Of a DNA stretch of 64,000 bases, positions 9,101 through 17,367 are shown one piece after another. Each line of letters opens with the position of its first letter. The first letter of the stretch is position 1. Both the position numbers and the translations under genes were made by a program. The notes under the pieces were generated by a model. That model did no database searches. It had not been told where the DNA came from and was given only the letters and a program-made list of their open reading frames with translations. This DNA is from DASZHJ01 sp035604335 (GTDB taxonomy: Bacteria; Pseudomonadota; Alphaproteobacteria; ATCC43930; CGMCC-115725): the NCBI GenBank assembly GCA_035604335.1, contig DATNIT010000136.1, positions 51,461 through 115,460 on the forward strand, written 5' to 3'.

Positions 9101-11025
9101 TCGCGCGCGACATCGATGGCGCCGAAGCGGCTCACCAGCGCGAAATCCTGCATCGCCATGGGCACGGCGTCGCCCGCCGGCGTTGCCCGATAGGGCTCCT
9201 CGCTGATCACCTTGAGACCGAGGTTCTCCAGAATCGGCAGCACATCGGAGAGCGGCACCGGCTCCGCCGCCCGGTAGATCTTGAACCGGAGCTCGTTCGC
9301 CTCGGCCTCGACCGGCTTGTAGAGCGTGAGCGCGAGCGGCGTCTGGCCGCCGCGCACCTCCTCGATACGGGCGATGTCGTAGAGCGCGACGGCGCCCGAG
9401 AACCGCTCGCGGTAGGCCGTCGGGAAGGCGCGGCCGTAGCGCTGCAGCAGCGCGAGGCCCGCGGCCTCGCCCTTGGCCTCGATGAGGGCTTGCGCGAGCC
9501 GATCCTCCCAGGTGCGGCCGGCCTCGGCGAGCTGGCGCTCCACCGCGGCCACCTCGACCTCCGGAGCCGGCCGCTGCGGTGTCGCGATGATGTAATGGAC
9601 GCGCGCAAGCACGGACTCGCCAAGCTCGGTCGAGAAGTTGGAGACCGTGCCCTGGAACGCGTGCTCGAGGATTTGCGCGAAGCGCTGGCGCAGCTCGGTG
9701 TTGTAGCGCTCGCGCGGCACGTAGACGAGGCAGGAAGCAAAACGGCCGAAGGCGTCGCGGCGCACGAAGAGCGCGATGCGCTGGCGCTCCTGCAGATTGA
9801 GGATGCCGAGCGCGGCTTCGTAGAGCTGGTCGTCGGAAATCTGCAGCAGCTCGTCGCGCGGGTAGGTGTCGAGGATGTGCAGCAGCGCCTTGGCGTCGTG
9901 GCTCTGGGGCGGGAAGCCCGCGCGCTCCAGGGTGCGGCTCACCTTGCGGCGAAGCAGCGGAATCGCCCGCGGGTTGCGGCTGTAAGCGAGCGAGGTGAAG
10001 AGGCCGATGAAGAGCCGCTCGCCCACCACGCCGCCGTCGGGCCCGAAGACGCGCACGCCGATCGCGTCCATGTGCGCGGCGCGGTGCACGGTCGCGCGCC
10101 GGTTCGACTTGGCGATCGAGAGGATGCGCGGCAAACGAAGGAAATCCTGCACCTCCCGCGCCAGGGTCTTGAAGCTCCTGAGCCCGTCGAAGACGGAGTA
10201 CTCGTCGTCGCGCAAGATGCCGAGGCCGCTGCCGGCGACGATGCCGATATCGAGCCCGTCGCCCGCGGCGGCGAAGCGGTACTCGCGGAAGCCCAGGAAG
10301 GTGAAATTGTCGTCCTCGAGCCAAGCGAGGAACTCCGCGGCCTCGGAGACCTCCTCGGGGGGCAATGGCAGGCTTGGCGTCTGCAGCACGCTGTCCCGCA
10401 CGGCCTTTAGCCGGTCGAGCATCGCCCGCCAATCAATGACCGCGGCGCGCACGTCCGCCAGCACGCGCTCGAGCGTGCCGGCGATCTCGGCGAGCCGCTG
10501 GGGATCGGTCTGCTCGCTCGCTTCCACGTGCATCGCCGATTCGCGGATTGGTCCGGTGGCGCCATTGCCGCCGGCGCCGTCGGTCCCTTCGGAGTCGAGC
10601 AGCTCGGCGAGCTTGCCCTTGGCGTCCCGGGTCACCCGCAGAATCGGATGGATCACCAAGTGGACCGTGAGGCCGAGGCTGTTCAGCGCCGCGGTGACGG
10701 AATCCACCAGGAACGGCATGTCGTCGTTGACGATCTCGATCACCGTGCGGCCGGCGCGCCAGCCCTCGGCGTCGAGCCGCGGGTTGAAGGCGCGGAGCTT
10801 CGCGCGGCCGGGCTCGCGCTCCTGCGCGAATTGCCAAAGCGAGAGCGCCGCGCCATAGAGGTCGTCGGCGCCGCGCGGCACCACGTCCTCCGGCGGCACG
10901 TGCCCATAGAACTGATTGACGAAGCGCTGGATGGGCTGCGCGCGCTCGGGCGTGAAGCGCTCGCTCACCCGGCCCAGCACGCCCTCGATTCGCTCCCGCT
11001 TTTGCTCGTCGGCGCGCAACGGCAT
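6172..11025 (-). CDS. gdhB: NAD-specific glutamate dehydrogenase, large (180-kDa class)
   Basis: 1,617 residues from the ATG at 11023-11025 with a GGAGAAG ribosome site; the longer upstream reading is non-coding and overlaps the gene at 11216. The long N-terminal regulatory half contains the VNDDMPFLVDSVTAAL ACT-like segment. The catalytic half holds SVKLASHEIELLP, the GGIRWSDRKEDFRTEILGLMKAQMVKNAVIVPVGSKGGFVVK substrate-binding block with the catalytic lysines, DMSGDVFGNGML and the NCAD-binding-type GEGANLGVTQRARIEYAL segment. It oxidises glutamate to 2-oxoglutarate plus ammonia with NAD in amino-acid catabolism. Length matches the family. It stands alone, transcribed towards the LysR gene. 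Confidence 0.97.
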   Translation of the reverse strand: MPLRADEQKRERIEGVLGRVSERFTPERAQPIQRFVNQFYGHVPPEDVVPRGADDLYGAALSLWQFAQEREPGRAKLRAFNPRLDAEGWRAGRTVIEIVNDDMPFLVDSVTAALNSLGLTVHLVIHPILRVTRDAKGKLAELLDSEGTDGAGGNGATGPIRESAMHVEASEQTDPQRLAEIAGTLERVLADVRAAVIDWRAMLDRLKAVRDSVLQTPSLPLPPEEVSEAAEFLAWLEDDNFTFLGFREYRFAAAGDGLDIGIVAGSGLGILRDDEYSVFDGLRSFKTLAREVQDFLRLPRILSIAKSNRRATVHRAAHMDAIGVRVFGPDGGVVGERLFIGLFTSLAYSRNPRAIPLLRRKVSRTLERAGFPPQSHDAKALLHILDTYPRDELLQISDDQLYEAALGILNLQERQRIALFVRRDAFGRFASCLVYVPRERYNTELRQRFAQILEHAFQGTVSNFSTELGESVLARVHYIIATPQRPAPEVEVAAVERQLAEAGRTWEDRLAQALIEAKGEAAGLALLQRYGRAFPTAYRERFSGAVALYDIARIEEVRGGQTPLALTLYKPVEAEANELRFKIYRAAEPVPLSDVLPILENLGLKVISEEPYRATPAGDAVPMAMQDFALVSRFGAIDVARDRQRFEDAFTRLWAGEMESDGFNRLILGTGLDWRQVTVLRLYAKALRQAGSAFSQAYMEDTFAAHPEIAAKLVRLFQRRFNPQRAEVAQERSDRLAKEIERDLDEVTNLDEDRILRSFLTLIRKSLRTNYFQRLPDGAAKPYLSVKLASHEIELLPLPRPLYEIFVYGPRMEGVHLRGGKVARGGIRWSDRKEDFRTEILGLMKAQMVKNAVIVPVGSKGGFVVKRPPPATAPGGREALMKEVVECYKTLMRGLLDITDNIVGDKIVPPPKVVRHDDDDPYLVVAADKGTATFSDIANGVSEEYGFWLGDAFASGGSQGYDHKVMSITARGAWELVKRHFREVGTDIQSADFTCVGVGDMSGDVFGNGMLRSEHTRLLAAFDHRHVFLDPDPDPEMSFAERKRLFDLPRSSWADYDKKLISKGGGVFERTLKSIPLSPEVRAKLGIKAERLTPAEVMQAILKAEVELLWFGGIGTYIKASTESHGDAGDRANDAVRIDATQIRAKVVGEGANLGVTQRARIEYALKGGRINTDAIDNSAGVDTSDHEVNLKILLNATVTAGDLTMKQRNQTLRERTDDVAAHVLRDNYLQGLALTLAEAQAAERLDAEARLMRDMEKAGKLDRAVEFLPDETVVAQRRAQERGLVRPEHAVLMAYVKNTLAHELTATDLPDDPHLKEDLFAYFPPALVERFRPQIETHRLRREIIATCVANELVNRCGITFVADMNERTGRGPGDTARAYGIVRGIYDLDGLWAEVTALDNRVPASVQTDMLLASNRLVERAAAWFLRAPGALDIAGVTQAFKPGVAALAARLGETLPDSQKAEFTRRVEIWREKRVPAALAERVAKLDFLVSAIDIVKLAIAVRADVAELGRRFFAVGSRFRLDLLRMAARKLTADTAWRKLATGALIEDLYGHQADLTARAVSGNESAFDAWLTSHAAEISHLDALVTEILQAPAADLAMLTVANRHLRALVAA

Positions 11026-11215
11026 GGCGTTTCTTCTCCCCTTCCTGCGGCGCTTTTCCCCCGGCGGTACCGAGGATTGCGCGACTCTCTTCGCCAAGGG
11101 GGTTCCCTTGGAGCGACACTTGGTCTTACCCTCTGGGGCGCCACCCCGCCAAGCCGGAAGCGCCCTCGGCGCGCCCAGGTCCAAATCGATCATAGCGGGA
11201 ACAAAGGACGAGCGC

Positions 11216-11851
11216 ATGACAAGGGGACTGAACCGGCGAAAGCTGGTTCTGATCGACGAATCCGACAAGGAGGCAGCGCTCTTCTTCGTGCGCTGGCTCA
11301 AGGCGCCGCACCGGATCGGCGCCGTCGCTCCCTCGAGCCGCCACCTGGGCCGCGCCATGGCGCATCAGGTGCTCGGCGCCGGGCCCGGCCCGATCATCGA
11401 ATTGGGCGGCGGCACCGGCAGCGTCACCAAGGCGCTCCTCGAGGCCGGCATCGCGCCCGAGCGCCTGATCGTGGTGGAGCGCGACGAGAAGCTGCACCGT
11501 ATCCTGCGCACGCATTTTCCAAAGCTCCGGGTGCTCCGGGGCGACGCGCGCGAGCTCCGGCACCTGCTGGCGCCGCTGGGCATCACCGAGGCCGCCGCGG
11601 TGGTCTCGAGCCTGCCGCTCATCTCCATGCCGCGCATGACCATGAACCGCATCCTCGCGGAGTCCTTTGCCTTGCTCGGCGACGGCCGGCCCTTCGTGCA
11701 ATTCACCTACGGCCTGACCTCGCCGATCGCCCGCGAGCGGTTGGGGCTAACGGGGCGGATCGCGGCGCGGGTGTGGGCGAACCTGCCGCCCGCGAGCGTG
11801 TGGCGATACGAGCGGCGGCGGGACGCGGCGCGGGTGAAGCGGGTGGCGTGA
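11216..11851 (+). CDS. SAM-dependent phospholipid N-methyltransferase-like protein
   Basis: 211 residues. It contains the methyltransferase motif I IIELGGGTGSVTKALLEAG (about residues 61-79), motif II LIVVERDEKLHRIL and the VVSSLPLISMPRMTMNRIL segment typical of PmtA-like phospholipid/rRNA-dimethylase-fold enzymes. The RWLKAPHRIGAVAPSSRHLGRAM opening is characteristic of the PmtA group, which methylates phosphatidylethanolamine to phosphatidylcholine at the inner membrane. The ATG at 11216 has an AAAGGACG site. Divergent from the glutamate dehydrogenase. Assignment to PmtA itself is likely but not certain. Confidence 0.8.
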   Translation: MTRGLNRRKLVLIDESDKEAALFFVRWLKAPHRIGAVAPSSRHLGRAMAHQVLGAGPGPIIELGGGTGSVTKALLEAGIAPERLIVVERDEKLHRILRTHFPKLRVLRGDARELRHLLAPLGITEAAAVVSSLPLISMPRMTMNRILAESFALLGDGRPFVQFTYGLTSPIARERLGLTGRIAARVWANLPPASVWRYERRRDAARVKRVA

Positions 11852-11915
11852 GCATACGTGACAGCCGCTCCCGGGCGTCGGGTCGATCCAGCGCCTTCGA
11901 AATGCTGAGCCTTTA

Positions 11916-11982
11916 TGCGGCGCAGCATGGCGAAATTATAACCATTATAAGGCATTGACTATCGCATTGCTGTGCCGCAGCA
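11916..11982. promoter_or_regulatory. Paired TGC/GCA-rich elements around a TTGACT box
   Basis: The 213-bp gap before the thioesterase holds TGCGGCGCAGCA (11916-11927) and TGCTGTGCCGCAGCA (11968-11982, arms TGCTG/CAGCA). Between them is an AT-rich stretch with TTGACT, a plausible -35 box. Such TGC/GCA palindromes resemble sites bound by PhaR-type regulators of polyhydroxyalkanoate genes in Alphaproteobacteria (from memory of that family). No phasin gene is seen here, so the bound protein is unknown. Confidence 0.35.
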
Positions 11983-12064
11983 TGCATCAAATCCCAACAG
12001 TCACTGGCGGAGGAACGCGGCCTCGGATCGAGGCGGGAGGCATTTCTGTCTGGAGGTGCTTGCG

Positions 12065-12502
12065 ATGGGCAATACGGGCCGGACGCTCAGGGTTAGCGGG
12101 GTGCCGCGCGGCGAGCTTGCCTCGCGCACGCTCGCGATGCCCGCGGACACGAATCCGACCGGCGACATCTTCGGCGGCTGGATCATGGCGCTGATGGATG
12201 GCGCGGCACTGATGACGGCGACGAGCCGCGCCGCGGGCCGCGTCGTCACCGTCGCGGTCTCCAACATCGCGTTCCTGCAGCCGGTGAAGGTCGGCGACGC
12301 CGTCTGCTGCTACACCGACGTCGTTCGCATCGGCCGGACGTCGCTCACCCTCTCGGTCGAGGTCTGGGTGCTGCGGCAGGGCCAGGGCGAGCGCGTCAAG
12401 GTGACCGACGCCGAGTTCACCTTCGTCGCCGTCAACGACGCAGGGCGGCCGCGGCCGCTGACGCAATCCGGCAATCAGCACGTCGCGGCAAACTCTCGAT
12501 AG
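12065..12502 (+). CDS. YciA-type acyl-CoA thioesterase (hotdog fold)
   Basis: 145 residues. The hotdog core is plain: ASRTLAMPADTNPTGDIFGGWIMALMDGAALMTATSRA carries the N-x-x-G-D-I-F-G-G-W active-site strand-helix with the catalytic aspartate, followed by VAVSNIAFLQPVKVGDAV. Start at 12065 is set by a GGAGGTG site 7 bp upstream. Members hydrolyse short- to medium-chain acyl-CoAs in the cytoplasm. Its 3' end overlaps the convergent queC gene by 28 bp (12475-12502), so antisense transcription at the ends is expected. Confidence 0.9.
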   Translation: MGNTGRTLRVSGVPRGELASRTLAMPADTNPTGDIFGGWIMALMDGAALMTATSRAAGRVVTVAVSNIAFLQPVKVGDAVCCYTDVVRIGRTSLTLSVEVWVLRQGQGERVKVTDAEFTFVAVNDAGRPRPLTQSGNQHVAANSR

Positions 12503-13173
12503 CCCTTTCCCCGGAGGTTGCACGCCGGGCATCTGCCGCAGCCGTAGCCCCACTCGTGCAGGTGCTCGCGATCGCCTTGATAGCACGTGTGCGTCTCGCG
12601 GCGGATGATGCGGACCAGCGGAGTTCCGCCGAGTTCCATCGCGAGAGCCCAGGTCGCGGCCTTGTCGAGCCACATGAGGGGCGTGTCGATGACTAGGCGG
12701 CTCGCCATCCCGAGGTTGAGCGTGGCCTGGAGTGCCTTCAGGGTGTCGTCGCGGCAGTCGGGATAGCCGGAGAAATCCGTTTCGCACATTCCGCCGATGA
12801 GGCGCTTGAGGTCGCGCCGATAGGCGATCGCGCCGGCAACCGTCATGAACAGGATATTCCGGCCGGGCACGAAGGTGTTCGGCAGCCCGTTCTCCTGCAT
12901 GTCGAGCTCGACGTCGCGAGTGAGCGCGGTCTCGCTGATCTCGCCGACAATGCCGAGATCGACGAGGCGGTCCTCGCCGAGACGAGCGGCCCAGTCCGGA
13001 AAGGCCGTCCGCAGGGCGGCGAGGACGGTGCCGCGGCACTCCAACTCGACGCGGTGGCGCTGGCGGTAGTCGAAGCCGACGGTCTCCACATGCTCGAAGC
13101 GGGACAATGCCCAGGCGAGACACGTCGTCGAATCCTGGCCGCCGGAGAACAATACAAGTGCCCGGTCACTCAT
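12475..13173 (-). CDS. queC: 7-cyano-7-deazaguanine synthase QueC
   Basis: 232 residues. The PP-loop ATP pyrophosphatase motif VLFSGGQDSTTCLAWAL lies near the N-terminus, with DYRQRHRVEL and the C-terminal zinc site formed by CYQGDREHLHEWGYGCGRCPAC. It converts 7-carboxy-7-deazaguanine to preQ0 in queuosine/deazapurine synthesis. No queD, queE or queF is nearby, so the pathway is dispersed in this genome. The 3' end overlaps the convergent thioesterase. Length is normal. Confidence 0.96.
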   Translation of the reverse strand: MSDRALVLFSGGQDSTTCLAWALSRFEHVETVGFDYRQRHRVELECRGTVLAALRTAFPDWAARLGEDRLVDLGIVGEISETALTRDVELDMQENGLPNTFVPGRNILFMTVAGAIAYRRDLKRLIGGMCETDFSGYPDCRDDTLKALQATLNLGMASRLVIDTPLMWLDKAATWALAMELGGTPLVRIIRRETHTCYQGDREHLHEWGYGCGRCPACNLRGKGYREFAATC

Positions 13174-13370
13174 GACGGGGAACTCGATGGCTCGAGCGGC
13201 GTGCGCACCGGTGTGGTGCCAGGCGAGCTTCTTGCAAACATGTCCGATATCGGCCGCTCCGAGTTTCCATCAGCAAGATAACGACTTAGCCGTCGCTCCG
13301 ACACAGCTGTTGCCGATGCATGGTGACTCGTCGCAGACTGCCGCCCGCGACGCACAGTGGGTGGGGCAAT

Positions 13371-13985
13371 ATGAATTGCTGGCGGCGCTTGGCTCTGATG
13401 GCGGCGATTGCGGCTCTGAGCGTGGTCGAGCCTTCGCTGGCGGGCACGCTCGGCCCGTGGAGGGAGTGTGCGGACGGCGCCGGCATCTCGCGCGATCTGC
13501 AGATAGCGGCCTGCACGGCGGTGATCAACTCGCGCCATGCGGCCAAGGCACAGCTCCCTTCGGCCTATTACAACCGCGGCCATGCCTATGCGGAAAAGAG
13601 CCAGCCAATTCGCGCGCTCGCCGACTTCGAGCGTGCCATCCGGCTCAAGCCGAACTACCCGGAAGCGCTGCTCGGACGCGGCGAGATCCTGGCCCAGAAG
13701 AATAGATGGCGGCACGCGGTCTGGGACTATGACCGCGCGATCCGGCTGAAGCCCGACTTCGCCGATGCCTACGAGGACCGCGCCATCGCCTTCGATACGC
13801 TGCACGAGTTCGACCGCGCCATCGCGGACTACGATCGAGCGTTGCGGTTGAAGCCGAACGATGCCTCGCTCGCTTTTCTGCGGGAGGGCGCCAAGCTTGC
13901 GAAGGGTGACGGAAGCGGCCGTGACGACATCGCCCGCGCCAAGGAATTGAACCCAGATCCGCCGATCGGAGTCCCGACGCGGTGA
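13371..13985 (+). CDS. Exported TPR-repeat protein
   Basis: 204 residues from the ATG at 13371, which starts a clear signal peptide (NCWRRLALMAAIAALSVVEPSLAG). A Sel1/TPR-like opening with paired cysteines (WRECADGAG, QIAACTAVI) is followed by three TPR units ending RAIRLKPN, RAIRLKPD and RALRLKPN. It is probably periplasmic and involved in protein-protein contacts. The alternative start at 13320 would precede the signal peptide with 17 basic residues and is less likely. No operon partner; function unknown. Confidence 0.75.
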   Translation: MNCWRRLALMAAIAALSVVEPSLAGTLGPWRECADGAGISRDLQIAACTAVINSRHAAKAQLPSAYYNRGHAYAEKSQPIRALADFERAIRLKPNYPEALLGRGEILAQKNRWRHAVWDYDRAIRLKPDFADAYEDRAIAFDTLHEFDRAIADYDRALRLKPNDASLAFLREGAKLAKGDGSGRDDIARAKELNPDPPIGVPTR

Positions 13986-14072
13986 GCGCAAGCGCGCGGC
14001 AGGGCGCGTCGCCGTCATAACGCGGCTACTCGCGGGCGGACGTGTGCCCCTCAACGCATCGAGCGGAACACC

Positions 14073-14780
14073 ATGGCGGCGCACGCCCGCATCGAGATCA
14101 CCCCCTCCGAGTACGTGACAGCGGTCGCTTACCCAGCGGCGGCGCGGACGCGCGCCGGCATCGCCGTGCTCCTCGCGCACGGCGCGGGCGGCAATCAGCT
14201 GAGCCCGTTCATGGTGGAGTTCGCGAGCGGGCTCGCGGAGCGGGGCATCGACGCGGTCACCTTCAACTTCGTCTACAGCGAGCAGAAGCGGCGGCTGCCG
14301 GACCGGAACGACAAGCTCGAGGCGTGCTATCGCGCGGTGATCGCGGCGGCGCGGTCGGGCGCGCTCGAGCCCTCGCTCGCGCGGAGCGCGCTCGCGATCG
14401 GCGGCAAGTCCATGGGCGGGCGCATCGCCTCGCAGGTGGCGGCGGTCGATGCCGAGGGAATCGCGGGCCTGGTGCTGCTGGGCTATCCCTTGCATCCGCC
14501 GGGCCGGCCGGACCAGCTGCGCACCAAGCACCTGCCGGCGATCTCCGTACCGATGCTGATCGTCCAGGGCGAGCGCGATGCCTTCGGCACGCCCGACGAG
14601 CTCGGTCCCGTCCTGCGCGGCCTCAAGGCGAAGCCGCAGCTCTATGTCGTCGACGCCGGCGACCACTCCTTCAAGGTGCCGAAGAGCGCGGGCACGCCGC
14701 AGGCCCAGGTCCACGCGCGCGTGCTCGACGAGGTCGAGCGCTGGCTTCGCGCGACGGTCGCGGGCAAGCGCGGCTCGTAA
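14073..14780 (+). CDS. Alpha/beta hydrolase of the KANL3/Tex30 or dienelactone hydrolase-like type
   Basis: 235 residues. The oxyanion segment AVLLAHGAGGNQLSPFM, the nucleophile elbow GGKSMGGRIAS (serine near residue 113), an aspartate in VQGERDAFGTPDEL and a histidine in VVDAGDHSFKVPKS complete a catalytic triad. The KSMGG elbow and GDHSFKV are typical of the Tex30/KANL3-like bacterial hydrolases. Cytoplasmic, substrate unknown. Isolated on the plus strand, convergent with the PPOX gene 22 bp downstream. Confidence 0.85.
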   Translation: MAAHARIEITPSEYVTAVAYPAAARTRAGIAVLLAHGAGGNQLSPFMVEFASGLAERGIDAVTFNFVYSEQKRRLPDRNDKLEACYRAVIAAARSGALEPSLARSALAIGGKSMGGRIASQVAAVDAEGIAGLVLLGYPLHPPGRPDQLRTKHLPAISVPMLIVQGERDAFGTPDELGPVLRGLKAKPQLYVVDAGDHSFKVPKSAGTPQAQVHARVLDEVERWLRATVAGKRGS

Positions 14781-14802
14781 GAGCGAGCCGCGCGGCCGTG
14801 CT

Positions 14803-15201
14803 TCAGTCCATGGCGCTCGTCTGCGTGGGCTCGATCTCGTAGATCTGCCGGACCTCGCCGGCCCGGCGCCAGGGGTACTTGTCCTGTCCGATGTATTTCT
14901 TGGCAAGCAAGTCGATGTGCGCGTCGGCGCCCTGCTCGGTCATGCGCTTCACCCGGCCGCGGACCTGGAGATACCGATAGGCGTTGTCGGGGTCCATGAT
15001 CGACAGCGCGACCGGCGCGCCGTTCGTCATGTTGCGCGCCTTGACCCGGCCCTTGGCGGTGTTTACCCGCAGCATGCCGTTGACGTAATCGAACCAGACC
15101 GGCGTCACCTGGGGCGTGCCGTCCGGCATCAGGGTGGCGAGATGGGCGAAGGCTTTCTTGTCCTTCACCAGATCGAGAAACTTGTCGGGGATTGCGGTCA
15201 T
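14803..15201 (-). CDS. PPOX-class (pyridoxamine oxidase-fold) flavin/F420-type reductase
   Basis: 132 residues from the ATG at 15199-15201. The split-barrel flavin-binding pattern is clear: FAHLATLMPDGTPQVTPVWFDYVNGMLRVNTAKGRVKARNM, then VALSIMDPDNAYRYLQVRGRV. This is the TIGR03618/Rv3369-type group, described as PPOX-class F420-dependent, although flavin use is equally possible in this host. Cytoplasmic dimer expected. No linked partner; substrate unknown. Confidence 0.85.
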   Translation of the reverse strand: MTAIPDKFLDLVKDKKAFAHLATLMPDGTPQVTPVWFDYVNGMLRVNTAKGRVKARNMTNGAPVALSIMDPDNAYRYLQVRGRVKRMTEQGADAHIDLLAKKYIGQDKYPWRRAGEVRQIYEIEPTQTSAMD

Positions 15202-15339
15202 CGTCGTGCTCTCTCTGGTTTCTGGGGCGGTCGAGCCGCACACCTACTATGCCGCGTCCGAGGCCGCGGCGCGAGGGTCGCTTGTGAGGCCGCCCGCTTC
15301 TTACTAGGCTGCGCGTCTTGCAGCAGCGCGGATAACCGA

Positions 15340-15801
15340 ATGCCCGCAGCCCCAATCGTTCGTCCCGTCGCCCGCGCGGATTACGCCGCGTGGCTGCCGC
15401 TCTGGGACGGCTACAACAAGTTCTACGGCCGCTTCGGCGCGACGGCGCTGCCGGCCGAGATCACGGCGCGGACCTGGGCGCGCTTCTTCGATGCCTATGA
15501 GCCCGTCCATGCCCTGGTCGCGGAGACCGAGGGCGGGCTTGTCGGGGTCGTCCACTACCTCTTTCATCGCAGCACCACCATGATCGAGCCCACCTGCTAT
15601 CTGCAGGATCTCTTCACCGACGAGCGGGCCCGCGGCCGGGGCGTCGGCCGCGCGCTCATCGAGGCCGTCTATGAGCGCGCGAAGGGCGCCGGCTGTACCC
15701 GCGTCTACTGGCTCACCCACGAGACCAACGCGACCGCGCGGAAGCTTTACGACCAGTTGGCCGAGCGCCCGGGCTTCATCGTTTATCGCAGGCAGCTGTG
15801 A
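15340..15801 (+). CDS. GNAT family N-acetyltransferase
   Basis: 153 residues with the GNAT fold: IVRPVARADYAAWLPLWDGYNKFYG start, LVGVVHYLFH beta-4, then the acetyl-CoA pyrophosphate loop YLQDLFTDERARGRGVGRALIEAV (R/Q-x-x-G-x-G/A), and the WLTHETNATARKLYDQLA helix. The close match of the loop and the NATARKLYD segment indicates an active enzyme acting on a small amine or protein. Its stop overlaps the next gene's GTG start (GTGA at 15798-15801), so the two are coupled. Confidence 0.9.
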   Translation: MPAAPIVRPVARADYAAWLPLWDGYNKFYGRFGATALPAEITARTWARFFDAYEPVHALVAETEGGLVGVVHYLFHRSTTMIEPTCYLQDLFTDERARGRGVGRALIEAVYERAKGAGCTRVYWLTHETNATARKLYDQLAERPGFIVYRRQL

Positions 15802-16235
15802 GCATGGCCGAGCCTCGCCTGATCATTCCCGCGCTGGCGCCGCGCTATCGCGCGCTCGGCGGCTGCGGCGACCTGCTGCTCCGGATCGTCTGCGGCCTCA
15901 TGCTGCTGCCGCTCGGCTGGCGCAAGCTGACCGGCCCGCTCTTCGACAGCGACGTGCAGCTCTTCCACCAGTTGGGTTTCGAGCCCGCGGTGCCGATCAT
16001 GTGGTTCATCACGGGGCTCGAGCTCCTCGGCGGGGCCTTCCTTGCGATCGGCCTGCTCACGCGGCCGATCGCTCTGATGATCGCGGTCGAGATGATGGTG
16101 ATCACCTTCGTGGTGGACATCCCGAGCGGCCGTGCATACACGTTCACGCTGCTCTGGGGCGCGGTCGCTCTTGCGATCTGCTTGCGGGGCGGCGGGCGCT
16201 ACTCGGTCGACCGCTGGATCGGCCGGGAGTTCTGA
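15798..16235 (+). CDS. DoxX family membrane protein
   Basis: 145 residues with four hydrophobic segments in the DoxX order: LLLRIVCGLMLLPLGWRKL, IMWFITGLELLGGAFLAIGLLTRP, IALMIAVEMMVITF and LLWGAVALAICL. Start is the GTG overlapping the GNAT stop; an ATG two codons later (15804) is an alternative. DoxX-like proteins sit in the inner membrane and are linked to redox or quinone-related functions without a firm reaction. Coupling with a GNAT gene does not settle a role. Confidence 0.85.
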   Translation: MSMAEPRLIIPALAPRYRALGGCGDLLLRIVCGLMLLPLGWRKLTGPLFDSDVQLFHQLGFEPAVPIMWFITGLELLGGAFLAIGLLTRPIALMIAVEMMVITFVVDIPSGRAYTFTLLWGAVALAICLRGGGRYSVDRWIGREF

Positions 16236-16263
16236 GCGTGGCGGCCGCCGGCGGGTGCCTCCG

Positions 16264-17250
16264 GTGACGGAGAAGCCCGTCGAGCTGGTCTGGAACAAGG
16301 GCATCGCTCGGCTCTGCGACCGCCGGATTCCCGACGAGTTTCCCGACGGACTCACCTACACGCCCGTGCCCGCGCTCGCGGGCGCGCGGATCTCGTCGGA
16401 CCTGCCCGCCGACGTGATCGCCGATCCCGAGCGGTATGCCGACATCCGCGACGGCGAGATCGTCTGGGTGCGGCTCTCCTGGCTGCCGGCTTTCGTGCGC
16501 CAAGTGTTGCCGCTGGTCCGCGCGCGCTTCGTGCTGGCGACGGGCGATTCCGACAGCAGCGTGCCCGCGGAGCTTCCGGAGCTGGCTCGGCCGATCCTCG
16601 CCTCGCCTCACGTGATCCGGTGGTTTACGCAGAACCACGACGGCGCGGCGCCCGAGCGGATGGCGCCCCTCCCGATCGGCATCGACTTTCATTCCGTGTC
16701 CGAGCAGCCCATTTGGGGCGAGAGCATCGCCTCGCCGAGCCGGCAGGAAGCCGCGCTGGAGGCGATCCGTGGCGCGTTGCCGCCGCTGGAGCGGCGCATC
16801 CCTCGCGTCTACATCGATTTTGCCTGGAGCAAACCCATCCGGCGCTATCCCGCGCCCGCGGCCGCGCGGCTGCCCGAGAGCCGCCGCGCCATCGTGAAGA
16901 CGCTCCGCCGGCAGGAGAGCGTGGTCTGCCAGGAGGCGCCGTTGCCACGCGGCGAGATGTGGCGCCGCCGGGGCCAGTATGCGGCGGTGCTGAGCCCGCA
17001 CGGCGGCGGCCTCGACTGCCATCGGACCTGGGAAGCCCTGGCGCTCGGCCATCTCGTCGTGGTGCCGTCTTCCTCGGTCGACCCACTTTTCGACGGACTT
17101 CGCGTGGTGCCGGTGACGAGGTGGAGCGACGTCACCGCCGGCAATCTGGCCCGCTGGTTGTCGGCGCCGACCGTCGGCTCTGCCTCGCCGGACCGGCTTA
17201 CCAGCCGGTACTGGGTCACGCGGATGCGGTCGATGACAGCGGTTTCATAA
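16264..17250 (+). CDS. Hypothetical protein, possibly exostosin/glycosyltransferase-like
   Basis: 328 residues, GTG start at 16264. The C-terminal half contains AVLSPHGGGLDCHRTWEALALGHLVVVPSS and SRYWVTRMRSM, a layout similar to GT-B folds and exostosin-like domains in which a conserved HG..DCHR.WEAL stretch binds the nucleotide sugar. The N-terminal half (ATGDSDSSVP, VIRWFTQNHDG, LPIGIDFHSV) is also met in such proteins. No signal peptide or membrane span. A role in surface glycan assembly would be inference. It begins 28 bp after the DoxX gene, so it may be co-transcribed. Confidence 0.6.
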   Translation: MTEKPVELVWNKGIARLCDRRIPDEFPDGLTYTPVPALAGARISSDLPADVIADPERYADIRDGEIVWVRLSWLPAFVRQVLPLVRARFVLATGDSDSSVPAELPELARPILASPHVIRWFTQNHDGAAPERMAPLPIGIDFHSVSEQPIWGESIASPSRQEAALEAIRGALPPLERRIPRVYIDFAWSKPIRRYPAPAAARLPESRRAIVKTLRRQESVVCQEAPLPRGEMWRRRGQYAAVLSPHGGGLDCHRTWEALALGHLVVVPSSSVDPLFDGLRVVPVTRWSDVTAGNLARWLSAPTVGSASPDRLTSRYWVTRMRSMTAVS

Positions 17251-17367
17251 GCCTGTTTGTCATCGACTCCGGCCCATATTGCATTGATGATGGCAATCCA
17301 GGGATGATGGGGTCACGTGCCGAGGCGCTGGCCGAGACTTCGAACCAACAGTTAAGGAGGGGGATCC

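Noticed and set aside
6196..10410. Very long plus-strand open frame (about 1,400 codons) opposite the glutamate dehydrogenase gene
   Set aside because: It is the antisense of a well-conserved gene in high-GC DNA; composition (Arg, Gly, Leu, His) lacks any domain and the minus-strand gene fully explains the region.
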